A program made the position numbers and the translations under genes. The notes under the pieces were generated by a model that did not search any database, was not told the origin of the DNA, and worked only from the letters and a program-made list of their open reading frames with translations. Source: Effrenium voratum (Eukaryota; Sar; Dinophyceae; Suessiales; Symbiodiniaceae). Taken from it: a stretch of DNA of 64,000 nucleotides. The DNA lies in the NCBI GenBank assembly GCA_963377175.1, contig CAUJNA010002968.1, positions 235,001 to 299,000 of the forward strand, given 5' to 3'. Shown here in pieces: positions 20,050 through 28,698 of the stretch. How positions within the stretch are numbered: position 1 is the stretch's first letter; each line of letters starts with the position of its first letter.

Positions 20050-20679
20050 ATGAAGCATGGGAAAATTAAACATTATCAACCTTACAAGAAATCAATTAAA
20101 ATAACTGATGTTATGAAACAAACTGACAAAATATTAAATAGTTATTATCCTAATTCAAACTTAACTGATGCACAAGGGTTGAGTAGAGCATATGGCAATG
20201 GTAAAGGTTTTTATATTGATGGTGATAAAATGTATGTAAGCGGAACATTTGGAAAAGGAACGTCTGGAGGTGCTGTTAATGACAATCTGGCAGATGTAGG
20301 ACTTCCCTTTAAAATGACTAAATATTCACAACGATATAAAGACACATCAACAGCAATGGATGAAAACAATGAAGTTAAACATCTTATAACACATAGTCTC
20401 GGTTCAAGTGTAGGGGCACAGATAACAAAAGATTATCCTGAAAGAGAATTAACTTTAACTACTTATGGAGCGCCGTTTATATCACGAAGGTCTAAAATTA
20501 CCGATGATTATATTAATTTTAGAAGTATCTTAGACCCTGTCAGTATTGCTGACCGTGGTGCTATAACTGTTTATACTGGTTCATTAAACCCATATACTAA
20601 CCACGATTACATAACTGGATACGGAGACCAAGGCAAAGATGTTTCAAGAAGTGTTGAACCGGTAAGGGAGATAATATAG
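20050..20679 (+). CDS. Virus-encoded lipase/esterase-like protein (class 3 type)
   Basis: Intact ORF of 209 codons. The nucleophile elbow is THSLGSSVG with Ser116, close to the GHSLGG of class 3 lipases. YGAPF follows as in that family (residues 139-143), then Asp162 in ILDPVS and His185 in TNHDY, giving a full Ser-Asp-His triad in the expected order and spacing. The N-terminal 90 residues are Lys- and Gly-rich and lack a signal peptide or membrane segment. In a non-enveloped capsid such an enzyme could open endosomal membranes during entry, as phospholipases of other viruses do; this is inference. It heads the plus-strand arm. Confidence 0.75.
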   Translation: MKHGKIKHYQPYKKSIKITDVMKQTDKILNSYYPNSNLTDAQGLSRAYGNGKGFYIDGDKMYVSGTFGKGTSGGAVNDNLADVGLPFKMTKYSQRYKDTSTAMDENNEVKHLITHSLGSSVGAQITKDYPERELTLTTYGAPFISRRSKITDDYINFRSILDPVSIADRGAITVYTGSLNPYTNHDYITGYGDQGKDVSRSVEPVREII

Positions 20680-20719
20680 TTCAATAAGTACTTAAATATA
20701 TAACTATATAATATTATAT

Positions 20720-21182
20720 ATGAATAATCAGTTACAAGAAAACTTGTCAGAAAGTGAAACAACATATAAACCATTAACAATCGAAGAAAGATTAATGTCT
20801 TTATATAGAGATGATAAACGAACATATGTAAAATGTCAATGCGGATGTTATATATTTAGGTTTTGAATATTCCAACTGTTATAATTTTATCTTGTTTAAA
20901 GCAAAAGTCGTAAATAATAAGTTCTTGTTATTAAATGACAACAACAGATGTAATCACACTCAATCAGACATTGACAATATAGTAAAAAGAAAAACAAAAT
21001 ATAATATCATAATAATATTAATGATACATCATAAGAAATATGACAATGAAACAACGGATGATATGATTAAGAATGAAAATAAAAAGTGTAAGAAAAGTAC
21101 ATATGAAGAAATTAGAGAATTAGTAATGGAGAAAGAAAAGGGAATAATCCAGTTGAAGCTAAGATTAAGAAAAAGAAAGTGA
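20720..21182 (+). pseudogene. Small Cys-rich viral protein, probably split by a frameshift
   Basis: A 48-codon ORF starts at ATG 20720 directly after TATAATATTATAT and ends at TGA 20864-20866 after VKCQCGCYIF. One base over, the frame continues from about 20856 (GFEYSNCYNF) through CNHTQSDIDNIVKRK to a Lys-rich end at 21182. Cysteines and a histidine from both parts could form one zinc site, so I read it as one gene of about 150 residues. Function unknown. Confidence 0.45.
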
Positions 21183-21364
21183 AAATATTTAAAAAAAGTA
21201 ATTCTAATCAAAAGGATTACACTAAATTATTCAATTTGTAAAAAATATATTTGTTAGAAATTAATGAGATTACAGTTTCATCAATTTGTAAAACATAATT
21301 ATTAATTATGTTTTAGAAATTAATAAATGTATACATTTATCAATTTAGTTTACATTATTTCTAA
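21183..21364. promoter_or_regulatory. Intergenic region before capsid gene with hairpin, palindrome and duplicated segment
   Basis: 21289-21315 is a perfect 13-bp inverted repeat with a one-base centre (AAAACATAATTA/TAATTATGTTTT core). 21323-21340 is a perfect 18-bp palindrome (ATAAATGTATACATTTAT). A segment of about 50 bases starting ttgttagaaattaat (about 21251) is repeated from about 21309. This is the most structured intergenic region in the viral block and lies just upstream of the major capsid gene. Confidence 0.6.
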
Positions 21365-22722
21365 ATGAAATTATATATGGCAATGGAAACTTTTAGTGCT
21401 GAAGATATTCTAATTGACAACCTCTCGTTCAAGTTAAATAAAGGTGCAAGTTATATCAACGGCCGTCGTTCAGTCTCGTTTTTTCCTTCTGGAAGTAATA
21501 TCTACACCCCTTCATCTGGTCAACGTGTGTTGAAAATAGCATTAAATGCTGAAGATAATACTTGGCTTGACCCGCAGAGTGTAATGGTTTATTTCACTGT
21601 TGAAAACACTGACTCGTCAGACAATAAACGCTTACATCCTCTGTCTCCTGCTTATTCCTTTTTTAGAAGAGCAAGACTAATTGCTGGTAATCAACTTGTT
21701 GAAGACATTGAATATTACAACCGAAATCATCACATGATGAGTTGCATGATGTCAAAAGGAGCAAGAGACAATGAAGACGCCCAGAGTTTTGGTTATAGAT
21801 ATGATGATGATTTAAACACTCGTCGTCAGTTCCTGCATCGGGTCATATTGGTCCTGCATATCACGCTTACACAATTCCTGGCTTTAACAGAAAAATGGTT
21901 GTAGGATTTAAACCTATGCTTGGTTTATTCAATCAATTTAAGTATATTCCGTTAAAAGCGTGTCCTCTTGTTTTAGAACTTGAACTAGTTTCAAATTTTA
22001 CCGATTGTGTTGTTACAGCGGGTGGGTCGAGGTTTCCAGCAAGTGGTAACGCAGACTCAAGTCTTCATACAAATGAGCAGTTCTCAATTAGTAACGCATT
22101 CCTTCAAACTGATTTGGTAAGCTTGGACAACGACCTTCATAATAAATATGTTGCTCACCTACTTGATGGGAAAGAATTACCTATTACTTATAATACTTAT
22201 ATTTGTCAATCTAATCAAGTTCCCGATGGTTCGTCGTCAGTTAACACTACTGTTGTTCGTTCAGTGTCTAAACTCGTTGCCGCGTTCATCTCTTTCAGTA
22301 AAAGCGGAGTAGGTGGTATTCACGTTATGAAAGAATACAACAACTTCTATCATCCTATGTATTATTTGAACTACCAAGAAAGTGGATACTACAATTCCGA
22401 CCTTGATGAAGAATTTCAACTTCAATTAGGGTCAAAACTATATCCTGAGTATCCTTGCCGTTCATTAACACAAGCATTCTATTATTTACGAAAAGAATTA
22501 AATTTACCATTGTTCCATCAACACCATTTATCAATTGAATATTCTGCTTATCGTGTTGATAAGTTTATCTTTGCTATGGATTTCCAAAAGGTTCCGGATT
22601 CTTCATATTCTGGAATTAACACGCGTGCTGGGCAACAACTTTTAATTCGTTGCAAACCTATTGGAAATATGGTAACAGCAAATATGCCAGATACAATATA
22701 TATATATAACGTTAGTGAGTGA
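21365..22722 (+). pseudogene. Major capsid protein, double jelly-roll type (one frameshift)
   Basis: Two overlapping frames, 21365-21904 (about the first 160 residues) and 21895-22722 (275 codons), together give about 450 residues, normal for Polinton-type major capsid proteins. Family features: METFSAEDILIDNLSFKL start, SGQRVLKIAL, LDPQSVMVYFTVENT, FRRARLIAGNQLVEDIEYYNR and, in the second half, FKPMLGLFNQFKYIPLKACPL and YLRKELNLPLF. The frame changes between RRQF and SGHIGPAYH, about 21835-21845, by one base. The protein forms the trimeric capsomers of an icosahedral shell. The downstream part runs intact to its natural end, so damage is limited to this indel. Confidence 0.88.
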
Positions 22723-22777
22723 GCAAATATTATCCATACGCGATGCCGGAGTTCAGATACTTGATTAAAAATAAGTA

Positions 22778-22809
22778 AAAATGATAATATTAAAAAAAAT
22801 AATCATTTT
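22778..22809. terminator. AT hairpin between capsid and fibre genes
   Basis: AAAATGAT and ATCATTTT form an 8-bp stem around an A-rich loop of 16 bases. It sits 55 bases after the capsid stop codon and could end capsid transcripts. The fibre ATG follows 17 bases later. Confidence 0.35.
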
Positions 22810-22825
22810 CTGCTATTAATATATA

Positions 22826-25562
22826 ATGCCTTCAATAAATTTAACAAACCTTGAAAATGTTGTAGCGCACGCAATTAGTGAAGTCAATTCTGCAAGCGGG
22901 GTGACAAACATTAGAAACATATACGCTAATCAATCAGATATAATTGGTTTACTCAACAACAAAGCAGACCAAGTAGATACTTACACAAAAGCACAGATTG
23001 ACGCTAATTTTTACGATATAACTCAATCATACAATAAGACGGAAGTTAATGTCAATGTATTATCAAATAATATTAGTTCAAATACATTTTTAATAGGTAA
23101 TCTGACAATAACTTCAAATACAAACTTACATAATATTTCAGCAAATACAAATTTAATAAATAATTTAAATTCTACTATGACAACTAATTTTAATAATATT
23201 AGTTCTAATTCTAATGTAATTAATACAAATATTCGTAATATTTCATCTAATACACATTTAATAAATAATTTCTACTATAACAACTAATTTAATAATATTA
23301 GTTCTAATTCTAATTTAATAACAGGATTCAATAGCACAATAAACTCACATATTTCAGCCATAACAGATTTACAGAATATGGAGGTTCATTTAATGAAGCA
23401 GATTATTATAATAAAATAACAACTAATAATTTATTATCAAATAAGTTAAATACATCAATATTAAATAATACATTAATTCATAATATAACAACTACTGCAA
23501 CGTTTAAAATTGCAGAATTTGGAAATTATAATAATTTCATTGAAATGTATAAAAATTATCTTGATAGTTATGTTTATGGAGATTTAAGTGGAGCAACTAT
23601 GTTTTTAAATCAAAGAGGTTTTGGAGACGTAGAAATTAATAATTCTTCAACTTTTCAAAATGATAAATTAATATTAAATCATAATACTACAATATTAAGT
23701 TATTTACAAGAATCTGGTTTATTTTCGTGTTCGTCTATTTTACGTATAGCAGGTTCTGATGCTAGATATATTTTACAGTCAGATGGATTAAGTGGATTAA
23801 TAACAGGAAATACAAATACTATTAATTCAACAATTACTACTAATAATTCACAGGATACATCATTAGGACAAAAGTTAGATAAAAGAGACACTAACGCTCA
23901 ATCAGTAGCAGGTGCTATTAATTTTAGTGATAATACAACTTTACACAGTAATTTAAATATGTTGACTACTGGAAGTATAATACGTACTAAGTTTAGCACT
24001 ACACCTTCGCCTAATTTAGGATTGCAAATGACTTTTCAAATGTTTAATAGAGAGTTCAATACTAACAGAGACGGACGCATGTGGATGAGTAGCGCAGGAG
24101 GTCAATGGGAAACGCAAATCGGAGACGCTAATGTTGGATGTGTTTGGGTAAAAGATAGATTTGGTTTAGGTGCTGTTGGTGTTAATGGTTATGTTTTAAA
24201 CTGTGCCGGAAAATCGATATTTACTGATGTAGTTGGTTTTATAGGAACTGACAAGGCAGTAAATCTTAACAATGGTTCATAATTGGATTTTAATAATAAT
24301 GGTTCAATACGAAGATACACGCCCGATGCAATAGAAGGTTTATGTGTGTCTCATGATGATTTCGCTGCCATTAGTGTTGGTGATGTTAGTAATGCTTCTA
24401 ATCAGTTTATGATGTGTGATGGATTAGTGAATAAAACTATTTTCATAACCCTATTGATGTGTTAGGTAATATCTGTACGAATGCTGATGTTAATTGTGAT
24501 AATGTTAATATTGATACTGATGGTAAATTAACAATTGATACAAACTGTGAATTATATAGATATGTTAGTGCTTTTTCATCTTTTGATATGAGAAATACCG
24601 ATGCTAATTCTTCAATTAGATTTATTTGTGGAGACCCCGCTGTTCAGTCTAACATAGTCGGGGCAGTTAATATTACTAGCGGATGGACTTTTAATACTGC
24701 TACTGCTGATTTTATGGGTAATTTATTTGCTGATGATGTTTATATTAAAACTAATGGAGCATTAAGAAGTAATCATATAGCGCCTAACGGAGGAACATTG
24801 GTAACTATTGATACTAATTTAGCAGTTCAAAATGCATATTTAGCAACTAATACCATTCAATCATTTGATTTAACAACGGTTTCATTTTTGGATAATATTT
24901 CAATGACTACTGGAACAGATATATTGATGGGAACAAGTGAAATATCAACTTATTATGATGGTACTAATTTATCCACAATTGGTGTAATATTCAGAACGTC
25001 AAATACAGCTTTTAGAGTTTCAGATAGTTCAACTACACCTTCAGTTTTATTATCTATTGATAAGGCATTTGGAACAACAGTAAGTACTGAAAGTTTTACA
25101 AATAATGCCTCATCAACTTTTAACGAAAATGTAACGGTTGTTAATACAAAAACATTATTTGTTAATGATATTCAAGATGCTTCAGGTGATGCTATTGATA
25201 TTACTGCTGGAACTGTAACTATAAATGGAAGTCTAATAGATAATTCTGATGTAAGATTAAAATATGATATAGATTTACCTAAAAAGTAATTGTATTAGTA
25301 CGATTAAGAAATTCAAACCTAAAAAATTCAAAAGAAAAGATAGAGACGATAAGGATGCAATCCACATAGGTTATATTGCTGATGATTTATTAAAAGCAGT
25401 TCCAAAAGAAATTAGTAATGTAGTTCATAGCAGTCGTGAATATTTAGGAATTGAATATACAAAAGTACCAATATTATTACATAAAGCTTTACTGGAAGTA
25501 ATAGATAAAGTTGAAAAATAGAAAAAGAAATTAAGGAGTTGAAAAAAGAAAAATCTAAATAA
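22826..25562 (+). pseudogene. Long fibre protein with C-terminal S74 chaperone (several breaks)
   Basis: Pieces 22826-23287, about 23290-23410, 23545-24282, 24283-24465, 24459-25289 and 25285-25562 follow one another and give about 900 residues. The N-terminus has KADQVDTYTKAQID, a phage-tail-fibre repeat type. Then come repeats of NISSNTxLIxNL pattern (about residues 80-160), a shaft-like beta-structured array. The middle is Asn/Thr-rich beta structure with GGQWETQIGDANVG. The end is an S74 intramolecular chaperone. Breaks: indels near 23.28, 23.39, 24.44, 25.286 and 25.515 kb, and an in-frame TAA at 24280-24282 with reading continuing unchanged. The protein should be a trimeric vertex spike for host attachment. 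Confidence 0.75.
25245..25521 (+). other. Peptidase S74 / endosialidase-type intramolecular chaperone domain
   Basis: Starts with NSDVRLKYDI; Ser at codon 25245 and the following Asp are the self-cleavage pair of S74 domains. After a one-base shift near 25286 the domain continues KKFKPKKFKRKD, IHIGYIADDLLKAVP (equivalent of the HIGLIAQEV block) and YLGIEYTKVPILLHKALLEV. A coiled-coil end (EKEIKELKKEK) follows in another frame to the TAA at 25560-25562. In phages such domains trimerise the fibre and then cut themselves off. Confidence 0.8.
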
Positions 25563-25571
25563 TAATATATA

Positions 25572-25784
25572 ATGGGTAATTCAAATAGTAATGTTGAAAC
25601 TTCAAGTATTGACAGAATCAATGATATTGATGTAGAACAATCAGATTTAAGTAATATTGATAAGTTACAGTTGAAAGCAATTAAGCAAATGAGTGAAAGA
25701 TTAGAAAAACTGGAGAAAGTAAAATGTGACAAATTAATATATAAATTACCAGCGTTGAATTTGTGTAGTTATAGTTTGTTCTGA
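25572..25784 (+). CDS. Small viral protein with possible N-myristoylation signal
   Basis: Intact ORF of 70 codons starting 9 bases after the fibre gene, with AATAATATATA directly before the ATG. It begins MGNSNSNVE, which fits the N-myristoylation pattern (Gly2, Ser6). The middle is a helix of coiled-coil type (LQLKAIKQMSERLEKLEKV), ending in a Cys/Tyr/Leu-rich tail. It may be a membrane-linked virion or assembly factor; this is inference only. Confidence 0.5.
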   Translation: MGNSNSNVETSSIDRINDIDVEQSDLSNIDKLQLKAIKQMSERLEKLEKVKCDKLIYKLPALNLCSYSLF

Positions 25785-25809
25785 ATTAATAATGTTAAAC
25801 ATTATTAAT
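25785..25809. terminator. Perfect 12-bp hairpin between convergent viral genes
   Basis: ATTAATAATGTT, one A, then AACATTATTAAT: a perfect inverted repeat placed right after the stop of the 25572 ORF and about 70 bases before the stop of the opposing ATPase gene. Position and symmetry suit a bidirectional transcript end. Confidence 0.5.
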
Positions 25810-25881
25810 ATTATTAATTGTAAACATATGAATGAAATTTACTAAAAAAACTTTGTCTTTCATCATTGATGACTTTAATAG

Positions 25882-26910
25882 TTATTTTTTCACTTGTAAT
25901 GAAATAAAATTAACCATATTACGGCTATACACTAATTTAGTTTCATGAAGGTCTTTATTAAGAAAATAATAAATATCGAATAAATTAGTTGATGTTAAAG
26001 TACGATTACGAACATGATTCAAACATGTAAATGAGGTAGATGTAACAAATATCTCATATTCAATTAATAGTTTTAATGGTTTATGTTTTTGATGTAATTT
26101 ATCTAACTCACTTAAGTTAAAAATATATGATAAATCATTTTTTATAATGATATTATCAATTTCAAAATATTGTGTATTCTTTAATTTGTAAGACTTATAC
26201 ACTGGTTTAAATTTATTAAAATAATTTTTAATAATATTATTATTTCTTTTTAATAATCTAACATCACCTAAATTATAAAATAATACAAGGTTTTTAATGT
26301 CTAATGGTAAATCATAAAATAACATAATATATTTGTTTTTTAATGCTTTTTCAAATCTAACATAAAACATATTATTAACATCTTTGGAATTCATATTAAC
26401 ATAAAAGAAGGAGTATGGCTTATCATCTACCGCTTTATGATACATATTTAACAGTTGCTCTTTATCAACGATGGCGGAGTTTTCCTCAATGAATGACATT
26501 AACTCTGATACATTCTTTAACTTGAAGATATACAACGAACTTGAATTCAACCTAATGATTGGTGCAAGGACACGATATTTTTGAACGCTTAAACAAAAAC
26601 TAATGGCGTCGTGTCTACCTCTCGTTGCCAGTCCATGAAGTAACTTACTATATCTAACAAATTTAGGGTCGTCTGCAAAATCATCAACACTGATTAAAAC
26701 TGAATGTAGTTTCTTCATCTTCTGTTCTTTCATATAATGAATTATCTTTCTTTGTGTGTTAATTATTTCTTCCAGTTCTTCAGGTTGGTAGGTGTCATAA
26801 TATAACTTTTCTTTTTCATCATCAACCTTCATATTATCTTTTTGATATTTCTTGACTTCAACGAAGGTAGGGTCATTATGCACGCCACAAGGGTTTTCAC
26901 TCACGCTGCG
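25882..26910 (-). pseudogene. FtsK/HerA-type genome packaging ATPase, N-terminus missing, extra C-terminal part
   Basis: Open frame of about 342 codons entering from a TAA at 26911-26913; it has no ATG at its start (first candidate is GTG 26904), so the 5' end is lost. Walker B is seen as VLISVDDFADD, followed by TRGRHDAISFCLSVQ and IRLNSSSLYIFKLKN, the sensor region of A32-like ATPases, which pump DNA into the capsid. Walker A, which should lie about 50 residues before this open frame, is absent. The ATPase domain should end near FEKALKN, but the frame runs on for about 150 residues starting MLFYDLPLDIKNLV, an F-box-like opening. That part may be a second gene fused by loss of a stop. Confidence 0.8.
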
Positions 26911-27060
26911 TTAAGAATGAAATCAGAAGGATCCTTTGAGCCAATATAGCGGAGTGAGATTGTGTGGGGCTCAATGACTGCAAAAGCAAACGGAGGGGGG
27001 GGGAGCTGTAAACACACTGTGTATAAAGAAACTTTTACCTGTGTAGATATACATTGGTAT
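26905..27060. other. Right edge of the viral block
   Basis: Composition changes abruptly from AT-rich to host-like at about 26905 and the ATPase frame is cut there. A run of G (about 26994-27002) follows. No target-site duplication or inverted repeat to the left edge was found by eye. Confidence 0.55.
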
Positions 27061-28336
27061 AATATCTGTGTGTGTTACATAGTACCAGTCCATGGTAGGC
27101 ACATCCGTGATGGCTAGACCAGAGAGCCTGCTGAAACCAGGCGTGCTTCTCGAGTTTGCTCACGCCGCCTCTTCTCCTGCCAGAAACGTGCGTGCGGCAA
27201 GCAACGATTTTGGGGCGGTTTGCGGCTTAGAGCTTCAGGATCTGGGGGTGGGCCGTTTGACTAGACCCAATCATTCCATTTGCCTCTGGGCGCAAAGATG
27301 GCTCATGATGGTGAACCTCTGAAAACATCAACACCAACCGCCGCAAAGACCACCCAAACCTTTCCCTTGCCCAAGGCACCTGGAAGCGGCAAAGTCTGCA
27401 TCTCCAACGTTTGAACTCAGGTTCTTTGAGGTTCCTAGCCTTACCACGCAATTTGCACCTGGGCCTCCTTGCATTGGCAGGCGGCTATTGGGCTCCACCT
27501 GACACAGGTCCAGCACGAACTGCTTCCAAAAGCCTCGGCTTCCGGGCGGCAAAAGATGGCCGAACACCGCCTTCCGTGGGGTGTGCCGCGCATGGTTTGT
27601 GGCTTTGCTTTGTGGTTTGTGTTTTGCGTTTCGTTTCTGGCTTGTGGGGTATTTCAAAGTTTTGTAACCTGGCTTGCAGCGGTGATTCCCTCACCTTGAT
27701 GTGAAAAAACAACTTGAAGCACAAGATCGTGGGATCCTTTGTTTTGACCCACGCTTTTCTCGGGCACTGACACGCGCAAGGGGGGGTTGCACGTTGCTTT
27801 GGTCTAAAACAATGCGAGTTGGGCAGCTTTTCCGGAAAGCCAGCGGAGATCCTTGAGCACCCCAAGACCTACAGGCCACGGAAATTCTGGTGAAGAGAAA
27901 TTGCTGTTGTCACCGTTCACTATGTCCTCGCATCTATCTCAGGAAGCACCAAGTGATGGGTATTGAGGAATTAGAGTCATTAAGACACAATTTGGGGAAC
28001 AGATCGTCGGTGAACAGATCATCGTAAGGCCCCCCACAAAAAAAACGGACAGAAACCAACGAACATTGAAAAAACAATCCAAATTCAACCACCAGTAACA
28101 CGTTAGAAAATTAAACATTAACAGCCAAAAACAGTAATTAACAAACAACAACAAGCAACAAACTAACAACAAACAACACAACACGAGCAACAATGCAACA
28201 ACCGGCACAATACAATAACAGCAATGGACAACCAAACTTAAACAGACACAAACAAAACAGCCAACCAACAATTCAAAAGCAACAAACGGCAGTAAATCAA
28301 AAGTACATAATACCAACAAACAACACACAACACAGA
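27061..28336. other. Host sequence, no gene seen
   Basis: Frames are short and broken on both strands. From about 28040 the sequence becomes A/C-rich (acaacaacaa) and leads into the triplet repeat. Nothing else recognised. Confidence 0.5.
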
Positions 28337-28544
28337 CATAATACTACTACTGCTACTGCACTACTACTACTACTTGTACTATTGACTACTACTACTACTA
28401 CTACTACCACTACTACTACTACTACTACTACTAAACTACTACTAAACTACTACTAAACTACTACTAAGCTACTACTAAACTACTACTAAACTACTACTGC
28501 TACTACTACTACTGCTGCTGCTGCTACTACTACTACTACCACTG

Positions 28545-28596
<52 letters not shown>

Positions 28597-28698
28597 CTAC
28601 TACTCACTACTACTACTACTACTACTACTACTACAACAACAACAACTACTACTACTACTACGACGACAACACTACTACTACTATTACTACTACTGCTA
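28337..28698. repeat. (ACT)n trinucleotide microsatellite
   Basis: About 360 bases of ACT/CTA repeats with interruptions by aaactactact, gctgctgct and caacaacaac. It is open in one frame as poly-Thr/Leu but is not a gene. Confidence 0.95.

Noticed and set aside
21029..21211. Hydrophobic minus-strand ORF (Phe/Leu/Ile/Ser-rich)
   Set aside because: It is the complement of a Lys-rich AT sequence; such frames appear hydrophobic by composition.
7981..27002. G runs at 7981-7993 and about 26994-27002 as matching element ends
   Set aside because: Flanking sequences do not match in either orientation, and similar G or C runs occur elsewhere in the window (39321, 43522, 63693).
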